64,000 nucleotides of DNA from DAHUXD01 sp963736455 (GCA_963736455.1 CAVTON010000002.1:620001-684000), one strand, 5' to 3'. Shown: positions 20,127-29,703, counted from the stretch's first letter. The notes: a model not told the origin generated them from the letters alone. Made by a program: numbers and translations.

Positions 20127-21036
20127 CGCGCGTTCTTTCGCGTTCCAACCGGCGGCCCGGCTTTGCCGGGCCGCTTTTTTTTCGGCCGCGCAGCGCGGAA
20201 AGGACCCGTTCGAAGTCCTCGGGGACCGGCGCCTCGGCCGCCACGGGCTCTCCCGTCCCCGGATGCGGAAATCCCAGGCGCCTCGCGTGGAGCATCTGCC
20301 GGGGCGCCGCGAGCGCTCCGGACGGAGTGTCCCCGTAGACGCGGTCGCCGAGGACCGGGTGGCCCGCGGCCGAGAAGTGGACGCGGATCTGGTGCGTCCG
20401 ACCCGTCTGCGGTCGGATCGACACGAGAGAGGCGGGGCCGAGGCGCTCGAGCGTGCGGAATCGCGTGAGGGCTCGCCGCCCCTCCTGCCCGGGGCGAGCG
20501 ACCGAGCGGCGAAGTCCCGGCTCCCGGACGAGATCCGCGTCGTAGGTGCCGCTCTCGCCGGGGTCTCCGGCCACGAGCGCGACGTATTCGCGATCGATCG
20601 CATGGGTCCGGAAGCGGTCCTGCAGGGCGTGGAGCGCCGAGCGGCTGCGGGCGAAGACGAGCGCTCCGGAGGTGTCCTGGTCGAGGCGGTGAACGATCCC
20701 GGCGTACGGCCGTCCGCCGTACCGATGCTGAAGGTAATGGAGCGCCCGGGACCAGAGCGTGTCCTTCTCGCGCGCCTCGGTCGGAACCGTGAGCAGGCCC
20801 GCGGGCTTGTCGACGATCAGCACGTCGCCGTCCTCGTACAGGACCAAGAGACGCGTGCGCACGCGGCGGCGCTGCGGCCGGTCGCGATGGAAGGCGAGCC
20901 GCGCGTCGGCCGCCACCTCCCGGCCCGGCTCGTCCACGGCGACCCCGTCGACGTCCACGCGGCCGGAGCGCACGGCCTCGCGCGCGGCGCGCCGCGACAG
21001 GCCGAACGTCCGCGCGGCCGCGAGGTCGAGCCTCAT
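20110..21036 (-). CDS. RluA/RluD-family pseudouridine synthase
   Basis: The 308-residue enzyme has an N-terminal S4 RNA-binding domain (GLSRRAAREAVRSGRVDVDG) and the RluA-type catalytic domain with the invariant Asp in VHRLDQDTSGALVF and the later RPQTGRTHQIRVH. It isomerises uridines in rRNA or tRNA; the RluD-like layout suggests 23S rRNA. ATG 21036 overlaps the stop of the upstream membrane protein (ATGA). The C-terminal ~25 residues are very basic and are encoded across the convergent terminator, and the gene overlaps the OmpA gene by 17 bp. Confidence 0.87.
   Translation of the reverse strand: MRLDLAAARTFGLSRRAAREAVRSGRVDVDGVAVDEPGREVAADARLAFHRDRPQRRRVRTRLLVLYEDGDVLIVDKPAGLLTVPTEAREKDTLWSRALHYLQHRYGGRPYAGIVHRLDQDTSGALVFARSRSALHALQDRFRTHAIDREYVALVAGDPGESGTYDADLVREPGLRRSVARPGQEGRRALTRFRTLERLGPASLVSIRPQTGRTHQIRVHFSAAGHPVLGDRVYGDTPSGALAAPRQMLHARRLGFPHPGTGEPVAAEAPVPEDFERVLSALRGRKKSGPAKPGRRLERERTRATRER
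20152..20182 (+). terminator. Intrinsic terminator after OmpA lipoprotein gene
   Basis: GCGGCCCGGC-TTT-GCCGGGCCGC is a 10-bp perfect GC stem with a 3-nt loop, followed by eight T. On the opposite strand it lies inside the last codons of the convergent pseudouridine synthase gene. Confidence 0.92.
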
Positions 21037-22796
21037 GGAGCCGCGGCCCTTCCCGGAGGCACCGGAACGGCCAGCTCGACGAAGAACTGCGAATCGCCGA
21101 TCTGCGCTCCGGCCCGGGCTCCGGGCCCGAACGCCGCCGAGGTCCGATAGCGGGTGCGCGCGGCGGCGTCGAGATCTCGGAGGTAGTCGCGTCCGAAGGC
21201 CGGGGATCCTTCGCCCACCGCGAGGACGTTGGCCCGGAGAAGAACGTCGGGCGGCCGCGAGGCGAGCGTCGCGATCGCGCGGGCCTCGCCTTCCTCGTCC
21301 AGGTTGCCGGGGAAGAACTGCTCGAGCGGGAAGGGACTGCGCCGCCCGAGGACGTAATTGAAGAACCCGGTCTCCGGAAATCCGGCGACGGTCGCTCCCG
21401 GCGGCAGAGCCCGCAGTGCGGCGAGGACGTCCGAGGTCGTCGAGGCGATCGGCTCGAGGAGGCGGAGGCTTCCGGCCGGCGTTTCGACGGCGGCCCACGG
21501 CCGCCCGCGATAGAGGTCGACGAGGGCGGCCGTCCGGAAGATTCCGAACACGGCGAGCGCGGCGGCGGCCAGCCGCGGGAGAGCGCGGCCGGCGGCCGGG
21601 GCGAAGCGGTCGGCCGCGGCAAAGACTCCGCAGATCGCGACGACCAGGGGAAGAGGCAGGAAGAAGGCGTCGTACGGGCCGACGTACCCGGCGGCGAGAA
21701 AGAGCCGCGCGGCGAAGAGCGCCGCCATCCAGAGGACCGCGTCGGGGATCGTCGCGAGAAGTCCTCGCGGCGGCCCGCCGCGAAAGGCGCGGAGAATCCG
21801 CAGCGCCGCGGCGAGCAGGATCGAGGGCGGGACGACGCGGACGATCGGCGGCCAGAGCGACAGAGACACCGCGAGGGCCGCCGGAGGACGCGCCAGGAGG
21901 ATCGCGGAGGCGGCGAGAACGCCGATCGTGGCCGCCTCCAGGCCGGCCGAGGCGATCCGGCGGCCGGACGCCGCGAGGCGCGACGCCGCCCAGGAGGCGG
22001 CGACCAGAAACACCGAGGCGAGCGCGAACGCCAGAGCCGCGAGCAGCAGCTCGGCCAGCCGGAGCGCCGGGCGATCGAGGCCGGCGTAGGCGCGGTAGAC
22101 GTTCCGAAAGGCCGCCGGCGGACGGATCAGGCAGAGCCAGCCATCCGCGATCAGCGTCCGCCACGGCGTGCCGAGAGACAGGAGCGCGTAGCCGGCCGCG
22201 CCCGCCGCCACGGGGGCGGCGCCGAGCGCCACGATGCGGCGGGGATGCCTTCGTGCCGCGAAGGAAAGGATCAACGCACCCGCGAGGCCCAGCTCCGGGC
22301 GGGCGAGGACCGCCGCGAGCACGCCCGCTCCCGCGGCGGCGTCGGCTCGCGGAGAGCCGTTCTCGACGGCGAGCGCCAGGGCCGCGGTGAGCGCCGCGAC
22401 GGCGAGCGCGACGTCGAAGCTGAACGGAAACATCCAGCCTCCGGGGCGGAGGAACACGGCCGCCGCCACCGCGATCGATACGGCGAGGGCCGCGCGAAAC
22501 GGCGAAAGCAGGCGCCTCGACAGCCATGAGAGCGCCGCGAGATGGATCAGCGCGACGGCCGCGCACAGGCCGAGACGCGCCGGAAGCGACGGCCCGGCGA
22601 GCGCGTCCACGATCGCGGCGAGGTACGGCCCGAGAGGCCCGTGGGGAAACTGCAGGTCCCGATAGAGATGCTCGCCGTGGGCGAGGCGCCAGGGCACCAT
22701 CAGCTCGCGGCCGGAGTCGATGTACGGCTCGATCCAGCGGTTCCAGGAGACGGTCGCGAGCAAGGCGAAAACGGCGAACGGAAGCGCCGCCGCCAT
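21033..22796 (-). CDS. GT-C-type membrane glycosyltransferase-like protein
   Basis: The 587-residue protein has about a dozen hydrophobic helices and begins with MAAALPFAVFALLATVSW. The first periplasmic loop contains EPYIDSGRELMVPWRLAHGE and LYRDLQFPHGPLGPYL. The acidic residue and the GxPxGP-like segment fit GT-C/PMT-like glycosyltransferases that use polyprenyl-phosphate sugars. A C-terminal soluble periplasmic domain follows. Donor and acceptor are unknown; lipid A or cell-surface glycan modification is plausible because a lipid A acyltransferase gene starts divergently. It overlaps the pseudouridine synthase start by 4 nt. Confidence 0.65.
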   Translation of the reverse strand: MAAALPFAVFALLATVSWNRWIEPYIDSGRELMVPWRLAHGEHLYRDLQFPHGPLGPYLAAIVDALAGPSLPARLGLCAAVALIHLAALSWLSRRLLSPFRAALAVSIAVAAAVFLRPGGWMFPFSFDVALAVAALTAALALAVENGSPRADAAAGAGVLAAVLARPELGLAGALILSFAARRHPRRIVALGAAPVAAGAAGYALLSLGTPWRTLIADGWLCLIRPPAAFRNVYRAYAGLDRPALRLAELLLAALAFALASVFLVAASWAASRLAASGRRIASAGLEAATIGVLAASAILLARPPAALAVSLSLWPPIVRVVPPSILLAAALRILRAFRGGPPRGLLATIPDAVLWMAALFAARLFLAAGYVGPYDAFFLPLPLVVAICGVFAAADRFAPAAGRALPRLAAAALAVFGIFRTAALVDLYRGRPWAAVETPAGSLRLLEPIASTTSDVLAALRALPPGATVAGFPETGFFNYVLGRRSPFPLEQFFPGNLDEEGEARAIATLASRPPDVLLRANVLAVGEGSPAFGRDYLRDLDAAARTRYRTSAAFGPGARAGAQIGDSQFFVELAVPVPPGRAAAP

Positions 22797-22840
22797 GATC
22801 AGCCGTCCGCGGTCCGCCGTCTGCGGTCTCTCGATTTTCG

Positions 22841-22846
22841 TAGGAT
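22841..22846 (+). promoter_or_regulatory. -10 box (TAGGAT) for LpxL-like gene
   Basis: TAGGAT ends 7 nt before GTG 22854 and 19 nt before ATG 22866. Either a leaderless start at GTG or a 12-nt leader to the ATG with AGGA is possible. Confidence 0.4.
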
Positions 22847-22865
22847 ATCCCCCGTGCAGGAAAAG

Positions 22866-23846
22866 ATGGCCACGCGCAACCCGCTGGCGCGGATCCTCGC
22901 GTCCGGGTTCTCGAGGCTCTGGTTTCCCGCGACCCTCGCCTTCACCCGGCGCCTGCCGCGCCTTTCGATGCACCGCGGCGGCCGGAGGCTGGCCACGATC
23001 TACTACCGGCTTCGTCCCAAGTACCTCGACGCGGCGCGGAGCAACCTCGCGGTCATCTTCGGCGCGCCGGAGGATTCGCCCGACGTGCGGCGGACGGCCT
23101 TCGAAATGGTCGTCTCGCACTTTCACGCGTGGGTGGATTTTCTGCACTTCGCGACCCGGCCCCCGGAGGAGGCGGCGCGCCTGGTCGAGGGCGTCGTCGG
23201 GTACTCGCGGATCGAGGAGGGCCGGCTCTCGGGCAAGGGCGTGCTGCTCCTGACCGCCCACCTCGGCAACTGGGAGGTGGGCGGCCTGATGCTCGCCCGG
23301 GTCAACCAGCCGATCCACGTCGTCCTCGTGCCGGACATGTTCCCGGGAGTCGAGCGCGAGCGGCGCCGGCTGCACGAGCGGTGCGGCGTTTCGGAGATCC
23401 GCGTCGACCGGACCATCGTTCCGACGCTCGCGGTCCTCCGCGCCCTCGGCAAGAACGCGATCGTGGCCATGCAGGGGGACCGCGACTTCGACAACACGGG
23501 CGTCGCGATTCCGTTTTTCGGCCGCGAGGCCTTCTTCCCTCGGGGCCCGCTGCGCGTCGCGATGGCCTCGGGCGCGACGGTCCTGCCGGCCTTCATCGTG
23601 CGCCTGCCGGACGGACGGTATCGCGCGATCATCGAGGAACCGCTGACGATCGACGTGGACGGAGACCGGGACGCCGCTCTGCGGACGAACCTGCTCCGCT
23701 ACGTGGCGCTGCTCGAGCGTTACGTGCGCGAGTACCCGGATCAGTGGTACTGCTTCTATCCGTTCTGGGACGACCCCTCGCGCAAGCGCGAGACGGGGAG
23801 CCGGAAGCGGGAGGCGGGGGGCCTCATCGCGGGCGGCGGGCGCTGA
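22866..23846 (+). CDS. Lipid A biosynthesis acyltransferase (LpxL/HtrB family)
   Basis: The ~326-residue protein has an N-terminal membrane-associated region and the acyltransferase motif H-x4-E in TAHLGNWEVGG, followed by GDRDFDNTGVAIPFFGREAFF and a PFWDDPSR-like end. These match LpxL/HtrB-type late acyltransferases, which add secondary acyl chains to lipid A at the inner membrane. It therefore suggests an LPS-bearing organism. Start is ATG 22866 with AGGA, or in-frame GTG 22854. The C-terminal RKRETGSRKREAGG tail is low-complexity. It overlaps the convergent methyltransferase by 23 bp. Confidence 0.85.
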   Translation: MATRNPLARILASGFSRLWFPATLAFTRRLPRLSMHRGGRRLATIYYRLRPKYLDAARSNLAVIFGAPEDSPDVRRTAFEMVVSHFHAWVDFLHFATRPPEEAARLVEGVVGYSRIEEGRLSGKGVLLLTAHLGNWEVGGLMLARVNQPIHVVLVPDMFPGVERERRRLHERCGVSEIRVDRTIVPTLAVLRALGKNAIVAMQGDRDFDNTGVAIPFFGREAFFPRGPLRVAMASGATVLPAFIVRLPDGRYRAIIEEPLTIDVDGDRDAALRTNLLRYVALLERYVREYPDQWYCFYPFWDDPSRKRETGSRKREAGGLIAGGGR

Positions 23847-25008
23847 CCGCGGCGACGAAGAACGCGTCGTAGTGGCGGGCGAGCTCCTCGACGTCGGGAA
23901 GGATCCGCGGTTCCTCGAAGCCGGCGGCCTCGAAGGCCTTCCGCCAGTTCTCGGGGGTGAGGAACCCGTGGTTCGGGCGCGTCGCCGGGTCGAGCGCGAC
24001 GCCGGTGAAGTTCTCGAGGAAGTTAAACACGAACTCGACGTAGATCGGCTGCCCGGCGAAGGGACGGATGCACTCGGAGAAGACCGCGGCGCCGCCCGGC
24101 CGCAGCGTCTCCCGGACGCGCGCGAGCGTGGCCGCGAGATCGCGGGCGATGTGGACGGTGTTGACGGCATAGACGACGTCGGCGCTCGAGGGGGCGACGC
24201 CCTGCGGCTCGAAGTCGGCGTTCATGTCGAGCCGTGAGAACTCGATCGGGATCTCGGGGAACCGGGCGCGGATCGTCCGCTCGGCCCGACGCAGGAACGT
24301 GGGGACGATCTCGGTGAACGCGTAGCGGCCGATCCGCGACAGCGCGCCGTCGCGGGCCAGGCGCTCGGCGAGGGCCGCCGCCGCGGAGCCCGAGCCGCCG
24401 CCGATCTCGACGACCGCGGCCGGGCGCGCGGAGGGAAGCGAGCGGACGACGGCCTCCGCTCCCAGCCGGTTGTTGATCTGGTAGAGCAGGTTGTCGTTGG
24501 AGAAGTAATCGAACCAGAGCGGAAGGCGCGTGGGCGCGAAGAGGATCTCCTCGCCGGTCTTCTCGCCGCGCAGAAACTCCGGCACGTGCTCGACCATCGC
24601 GCGCACGACGGCAAAGGCCGGGAGCGAACGGACGTCGACGGCCCGCGCGCGGGTTTCCGGAAGGTCGGGGTCGCCGGGAGGCAGAGGCCCGCGGGCGCGA
24701 AAGGTCGGATCGTCGGCCGGTCCGCTCGCCTCGAGGTAGCCGCCGGCCGCGAGCTTGGCGAAGAACCACCGAAGCGGCACCTCCGCCCGCGCCGCGAAAC
24801 CTCGCCGGCGCACGAGATCGGGGGCCGACGTGCCGGCGGCGAGATCTTCGGAGAAACCGAGCTCGTGGACGAGACGCAGAACGAACTCGATCGTGAATCG
24901 ATCGAAGTGCTCCGCGCAGAGGATGAACTCGTGCGAGAACAGCCGCCGGATCGCGGGATCCTCGATCCTCGCGAGCAGCGTGTCGAGATCCTCGGCGCGC
25001 CCGGTCAC
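23824..25008 (-). CDS. Class I SAM-dependent methyltransferase
   Basis: The 394-residue protein has an N-terminal helical part (about 150 residues) and a Rossmann methyltransferase domain with the SAM motif VVEIGGGSGSAAAALAERL, then an acidic motif 2 region and VVYAVNTVHIARD. The architecture resembles O- or C-methyltransferases with an N-terminal dimerisation/lid domain. The substrate is unknown. GTG 25008 is the likely start: TAGAAT (25020-25015) is 6 nt upstream, a leaderless arrangement. It is convergent with the lipid A acyltransferase. Confidence 0.75.
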   Translation of the reverse strand: MTGRAEDLDTLLARIEDPAIRRLFSHEFILCAEHFDRFTIEFVLRLVHELGFSEDLAAGTSAPDLVRRRGFAARAEVPLRWFFAKLAAGGYLEASGPADDPTFRARGPLPPGDPDLPETRARAVDVRSLPAFAVVRAMVEHVPEFLRGEKTGEEILFAPTRLPLWFDYFSNDNLLYQINNRLGAEAVVRSLPSARPAAVVEIGGGSGSAAAALAERLARDGALSRIGRYAFTEIVPTFLRRAERTIRARFPEIPIEFSRLDMNADFEPQGVAPSSADVVYAVNTVHIARDLAATLARVRETLRPGGAAVFSECIRPFAGQPIYVEFVFNFLENFTGVALDPATRPNHGFLTPENWRKAFEAAGFEEPRILPDVEELARHYDAFFVAAVSARRPR

Positions 25009-25014
25009 GGCCGG

Positions 25015-25020
25015 ATTCTA
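25015..25020 (-). promoter_or_regulatory. -10 box (TAGAAT) for methyltransferase
   Basis: TAGAAT is 6 nt from the GTG at 25008, so the transcript should begin at the start codon. Confidence 0.5.
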
Positions 25021-25079
25021 GCCGCCCGCGGCAATGGTACGCGGCGGCCTCCGCGCGCTACACTGTCGATCCGACACGC

Positions 25080-27221
25080 ATGAGAATCCTTCGAGCCGCC
25101 GTGGCCGCGCTGGTTCTCGGGGCGCTTGCGCCCGCCGCGGCTCCGGCGGCCCCCGCCCCGCCCTCGGCGGCGTCCTTTCCGGGCCGGGTCGTGATCCTCG
25201 GTTTCGACGGCGTCGACGCGCACATCGTCGAGGGGATGCTCTCGCGGGGAGAGCTGCCGAATCTCGCCGCGTTGAAGGCCCGGGGCGGATATTCGCCGCT
25301 GCTGCCGACCGTGCCGGCGCAGACGCCGGTCTCCTGGGCGACCTTCTCGACCGGCCTCGATCCCGGCGGCCACGAGATCTTCGACTTCCTCAAGCGCGAT
25401 CCCGCCAATCGCATCCCGACGTTCGCGGTCGCGGAGGAGCTCCAGGTCCCGTTTCTCTTCGGCGCACGGACTCCGGCGATCCTCGCGGCGATCGCGCTCG
25501 TTCTGTTCGGCGCGCCGGCGCTGATCTTCGTCCGTCGCCGGCGCCTGGTCGGCGCGATCCTCCTGATCGCGGCGGTCGGACTGGGCGCGGCCGCCTTCCT
25601 CGCCGCCCGCGCCTGGCTGCCCGCGACCCGCCCGTGGGTCCGCAACAACCGGCGCGGACCGGTGTTCTGGACCGAGCCCGGAGCGCGGCCGGCGACCGTG
25701 ATCCGGATGCCGGTGACGTTTCCTCCCGAGGCGTTCGAAGAGGGCCGCATGCTCTCGGGGCTCGGCGTGCCGGACCTCTCCGGCCGGATCGGCAAGCCGT
25801 CGTACTACACGTCGGACCCATTCTTCGCGCCGCGCGAGGGCAACGAGTTCTCGGTGGACATCACGCGGCTCGAGTCGAACACCGGGTCGCAGGTCACGCG
25901 GATCGCCGGGCCGCCGGGGCGCGCCTTCGGCCGCGAGGGCACGATCGACGTGCCGCTGACGCTGACCGTATCCGAGTCGCACGACCGCCTGACGATCGAG
26001 ACGTCCGGCACCCGCGTGGAGCTGAAGCCGGGAGGCTGGACCGACTGGATCTCGCTCGTGTTCCGCGTCAATCCCCTCGTCTCCGTCCACGGCTACGCGA
26101 GGATGCGGCTGGCCTCGGTCTCGCCCGAGATCGGCCTCTATCTTTCCCCGATCCAGTTCGACCCGGATCGCCTGCCGCCCGGATTCACGATTTCCTCGCC
26201 GGCGAGCTTCGCCCGGGATCTCCTCGCACGGTTCGGCCGGTACAAGACGATGGGTTGGGGGATCGACACGTGGTCCATCCAGTCCGCCACGCTTTCCGAG
26301 GAGGCGTTCCTGGAAGACGTGCGCCAGACCTGCGACCAGGAGCGCCGGATCCTCGCCGGCCTGCTGGCCGGGCCCGAGAAGCTCCTCTTCCATTACTTCG
26401 AGTTCCCGGATCGGGTCGCGCACGTCTTCTGGCGCCTGCGCGACCCGGAGCACCCGGCGTACGACGCGAAGCTCGCCGAAAAATACGGCGACGTCGTCGA
26501 GAAGGCCTACCGCACGATGGACGACATCGTCGGCGACACGGCGAAGACCCTGAAGCCCGGCGACCTCCTGATCGTCCTTTCGGATCACGGCTTCGCGACC
26601 TGGCGCCGCTCGGTCAACTACAACTCGTGGCTCGTCGAGAACGGTTATCTCGTCCTGAAGGGCAGCGCGAAGCGGCAGAACCTCGAGGCCCTCTTCTCCC
26701 GCGGCCAGTTCTGGGAGGCCGTCGACTGGTCGAAGTCGAAGGCCTACGCCATGGGGCTCGGAGACCTCTACGTCAACCTGGCCGGACGCGAGGCCGGAGG
26801 GATCGTCGCGGCGGGCGCCGACTACGAGGCGCTGCGCTCGGAGCTGATCGCCCGGCTCACGGCGCTCGTGGATCCGAAGAACGGAGAGAAGGCGGTCTCC
26901 CGGGTCTTCAAGCGCGAGGACGTCTATCGGCGCTTCGACCCGCGCCTGATCCCGGACCTGATCGTCACGAACCGCCCCGGCTACCGGGTCTCCTGGCAGT
27001 CTTCGCTCGGCGTGCCGACCGGGAGCGTGTTCGAGGACAACCGCGACGTGTGGAGCGGCGACCACTGCTCGCTCGACCCCGAATTCGTGAAGGGGATCCT
27101 CTTCGCCTCGAAGGCATTCCGCGCGGACCCCACGCCGGGAATCGCGGACGTGACGGCTTCGATCCGGCGGATCCTCGGCGGCGCAGAGATCCCCGACGCC
27201 GCGGGGAAGTCGCTCTGGTGA
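25080..27221 (+). CDS. Type I phosphodiesterase/nucleotide pyrophosphatase-like membrane protein
   Basis: The 713-residue protein has a signal sequence and the alkaline-phosphatase-superfamily phosphodiesterase pattern: a first metal Asp in VVILGFDGVDAHIVEGML, the nucleophile Thr in PAQTPVSWATFSTG, and a second metal site in IVLSDHGFATWRRSVN. Two hydrophobic stretches (about residues 137-180) are inserted between the catalytic halves, which is unusual and would anchor the enzyme in the membrane. The active site is expected outside the cytoplasm. The substrate is unknown. ATG 25080 has TACACT 15 nt upstream. Its TGA overlaps the next GTG. Confidence 0.75.
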   Translation: MRILRAAVAALVLGALAPAAAPAAPAPPSAASFPGRVVILGFDGVDAHIVEGMLSRGELPNLAALKARGGYSPLLPTVPAQTPVSWATFSTGLDPGGHEIFDFLKRDPANRIPTFAVAEELQVPFLFGARTPAILAAIALVLFGAPALIFVRRRRLVGAILLIAAVGLGAAAFLAARAWLPATRPWVRNNRRGPVFWTEPGARPATVIRMPVTFPPEAFEEGRMLSGLGVPDLSGRIGKPSYYTSDPFFAPREGNEFSVDITRLESNTGSQVTRIAGPPGRAFGREGTIDVPLTLTVSESHDRLTIETSGTRVELKPGGWTDWISLVFRVNPLVSVHGYARMRLASVSPEIGLYLSPIQFDPDRLPPGFTISSPASFARDLLARFGRYKTMGWGIDTWSIQSATLSEEAFLEDVRQTCDQERRILAGLLAGPEKLLFHYFEFPDRVAHVFWRLRDPEHPAYDAKLAEKYGDVVEKAYRTMDDIVGDTAKTLKPGDLLIVLSDHGFATWRRSVNYNSWLVENGYLVLKGSAKRQNLEALFSRGQFWEAVDWSKSKAYAMGLGDLYVNLAGREAGGIVAAGADYEALRSELIARLTALVDPKNGEKAVSRVFKREDVYRRFDPRLIPDLIVTNRPGYRVSWQSSLGVPTGSVFEDNRDVWSGDHCSLDPEFVKGILFASKAFRADPTPGIADVTASIRRILGGAEIPDAAGKSLW

Positions 27222-28369
27222 GGCGGCTCGCCGCGGCGATCCTGCTCGCCGCGGCCCTTCCCCTCGCGGCCCGGCAGGCCGTCACCCCGGCCGGGTCCGA
27301 CCGCGCCGCGGACCTCGCGCGGCTGCAGAACCGCATCGGCTCGCTGAAGTCGAAGCTCGCCGAGAGCGAAAAGAAGGAGGCGACCCTCGAAGAGGAGCTC
27401 AAGCGCCTGGAGCTCAAGCTCGAGATCGCGACGCGCGAAGGAGAGCTCGTGTCGGCGACCCGGGAGGAGTTCGGCCGCCGCCTCGCCGACGTGACGCGGC
27501 AGAGGGCGGAGGCGTCGGCCGCCGCCTCGCAGTACCGGAAGCTCCTGATCGCGAGGGCGCGCGTCCTCCAGAGGTTCGGCCGTTTCGGATACTTCCGCGT
27601 GCTGCTCGAGGCGCGGGACGTGCCTGCCTTTCTCGACTCGATCGAGCGCCTCGACAGCCTCGCGCGCCGCGACGGACGGCTGCTCGGCCAGTACCGGTTC
27701 GCCGAGGACCGGCTGCAGGAAAACCTCGCGCGCGAGCAGGCGTTGAAGGCGGAAATCGACCGCCTCTACGTCCGCAGCCGCCAGGAAGAGACCCGCGTGG
27801 CGAGCCTCAAGGTCGAGCGGGAGAGGCTCCTCGCCCACGAGCAGAACGCGATGGCCTCGCGCCGCAAGGAGGTTTCGGTCCTGACCGACAAGGCGGCGCG
27901 CCTCGAGCGGCTGCTCGAGACCCTGTCGCGCCAGTCCGAGCCCGAGGAGCCCGTCGGTCCGTCCGGGTCCATCCGACCGTGGAAGGGCGTCCTCGACTGG
28001 CCGGCGAAAGGAACGATCGTCGAAACCTTCGGGCGTCATCGCAATCCCCGCTTCGACACGTGGACGGTCTCGAACGGCGTGGGCGTCTCCGTGCCCCTGG
28101 GAACTCCCGTGCACGCGGTCTATGCGGGCCGGGCGGTTTACGCCCAGTGGCTCGCCGAGTACGGAAACCTCGTCATCCTCGATCACGGCGACGGCATGCT
28201 CACCCTCTATGCCTGGCTGCAGGCGGTCTCCGTCAAGCCGGGCGACGCCGTTCCCGTCGGAGGCGAGGTCGGCCTGGCCGGCTACGGTCCCGGCCGCGAC
28301 GAGGCCGGCGTGTATTTCGAAGTCCGGGACCGGCAGAAGGCTCAGGATCCCGTGGCCTGGTTGAGGTAG
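27218..28369 (+). CDS. EnvC-like murein hydrolase activator with degenerate LytM domain
   Basis: GTG 27218 overlaps the previous stop (GTGA). The 383-residue protein has a signal peptide, a long coiled coil (about residues 30-250) and a C-terminal LytM/M23-type domain. The zinc ligands of active M23 peptidases are missing: the first motif reads TWTVSNGVGV where HxGxDI-like sequence is expected, and the last reads VYFEVRD instead of HFE-type. This is the state of E. coli EnvC, which activates amidases without being an enzyme. The downstream genes (S41-like, YibQ-like) match the conserved envC-ctpA-yibQ order. Role: septal peptidoglycan splitting, by inference. Confidence 0.85.
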   Translation: MRRLAAAILLAAALPLAARQAVTPAGSDRAADLARLQNRIGSLKSKLAESEKKEATLEEELKRLELKLEIATREGELVSATREEFGRRLADVTRQRAEASAAASQYRKLLIARARVLQRFGRFGYFRVLLEARDVPAFLDSIERLDSLARRDGRLLGQYRFAEDRLQENLAREQALKAEIDRLYVRSRQEETRVASLKVERERLLAHEQNAMASRRKEVSVLTDKAARLERLLETLSRQSEPEEPVGPSGSIRPWKGVLDWPAKGTIVETFGRHRNPRFDTWTVSNGVGVSVPLGTPVHAVYAGRAVYAQWLAEYGNLVILDHGDGMLTLYAWLQAVSVKPGDAVPVGGEVGLAGYGPGRDEAGVYFEVRDRQKAQDPVAWLR

Positions 28370-28515
28370 GCGCGATCCCGGGCGCGCTCGGATCGTTTTC
28401 CGCGAATAGAGGGAGCGCTGCCCCTGTTTCGCAGGGTCGTGACGGGGAATCGCCGCGCGACGCCGCGGGACGGAATGGACCGGGCCCCACGGGCAGCGAA
28501 GGCGACGGTGTTACG

Positions 28516-29688
28516 ATGAAAAAGATGAAATCCAACCTCTCCCGGGCGGCCTTCGTGGTGGTGTCCCTCTGCGGGCTGGCGTCCCTTCGTGCCGTCACCG
28601 GACCCGAGGGGTCGGGCCGCGACCCGGCGACCCAGGCCCTCTCGATCTTCTCGGAAGTCTTCTCACTGACCCGAACGAACTACGTCGAGCCGACGGACTC
28701 GAAGACCCTCCTCGAGGGCGCCTACGACGGCATGTCGGATGCGCTCGATCCGTTTTCGTACTACATCCCCGCGTCGTCCATGGCGGCGTACAAGGCCGAG
28801 CAGGCCGCGGCGGCGTCGAGTCCGGGAATCGTCTTCGCCAGGCGCGGAGGCTACCCCTTCGTCGTCGCTCCTCTGCCGGGCTCTCCCGCGGAGAAGGCCG
28901 GCGTCAAGGGCGGCGACCTGATCGACTCGGTCGACGGCAAGCCGATGCGCAATGCCGGGATGTGGCAGATCGAGGCCGCACTGGACGGGGCGGAGGGTTC
29001 CTCGTGCGAGCTGTCCATCTTCCGGGGCGGGGACGAGAAGAAGATCACGATCTCGGTTCCGAGGCGGCGCTTCGACGCGCCGGCGCCGAGCGCGCAATGG
29101 GAACGCGACGTGGCGATCATCAAGATCCCGACCTTCACTCCGGGCGCCGCCGCGGAGGTTCGCAAGCAGCTCGACGAGGCTTCTCGCCGGTCGATCGACC
29201 GGATCGTGATCGACCTGCGCGGCTCGATCGGCGGTTCGATCGCCGACGCCGCTCCCGTGGCGTCGTTGTTCCTCGAGAAGGGAACGATCGCGACGGTGCA
29301 ATCGCGCAAGGCGCCCGAGAAGCCGCTCGAGGCGGCCGGGCCCGCCGCCTGGGAGGGGAAAGTCGTCCTTCTCGTGGACGATACGACCGCCGGCGCGGCC
29401 GAGGTCTTCGCCGCGGCGCTCCACGACCGCGCCGGGTCGAAGACGGTCGGCGAAACGACCGTCGGGATGGCGATCATCCAGCGCAACGTTCCGACCGAAG
29501 AGGGCGGCAGCCTCTACATGACGGTCGGCCGGTACGTCTCGCCGTCCGGGCAGGTGCTCGGCGGCAAGGGCCTGGTTCCCGACGAGCGGGTTCTCGTCAT
29601 TCCGGGCGAGACCGGCGGCAGCGACCCGATCCTGAATCGGGGACTGGAGCTCGTGCGCGGCGACTCGGCGGCCCGCAAGGCCGCCTGA
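28516..29688 (+). CDS. S41 (CtpA-like) peptidase family protein lacking catalytic Ser and Lys
   Basis: The 390-residue protein has an N-terminal signal or anchor, a PDZ domain (about residues 105-180: PFVVAPLPGSPAEKAGVKGG) and an S41 core with IVIDLRGSIGGSIADA. The catalytic regions are changed. Where active CtpA proteins have TASAAE/SASASE, this protein has DDTTAGAAEVF (Ser to Gly). Where the general-base Lys sits in TFGKG, it has TTVGMAII (Lys to Met). It is therefore probably a pseudo-protease or scaffold. It lies between the EnvC-like and YibQ-like genes. ATG 28516 has only a weak ribosome-binding site, after a 146-nt gap. Confidence 0.8.
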   Translation: MKKMKSNLSRAAFVVVSLCGLASLRAVTGPEGSGRDPATQALSIFSEVFSLTRTNYVEPTDSKTLLEGAYDGMSDALDPFSYYIPASSMAAYKAEQAAAASSPGIVFARRGGYPFVVAPLPGSPAEKAGVKGGDLIDSVDGKPMRNAGMWQIEAALDGAEGSSCELSIFRGGDEKKITISVPRRRFDAPAPSAQWERDVAIIKIPTFTPGAAAEVRKQLDEASRRSIDRIVIDLRGSIGGSIADAAPVASLFLEKGTIATVQSRKAPEKPLEAAGPAAWEGKVVLLVDDTTAGAAEVFAAALHDRAGSKTVGETTVGMAIIQRNVPTEEGGSLYMTVGRYVSPSGQVLGGKGLVPDERVLVIPGETGGSDPILNRGLELVRGDSAARKAA

Positions 29689-29703
29689 TTCGGCCTCGCG
29701 CCC

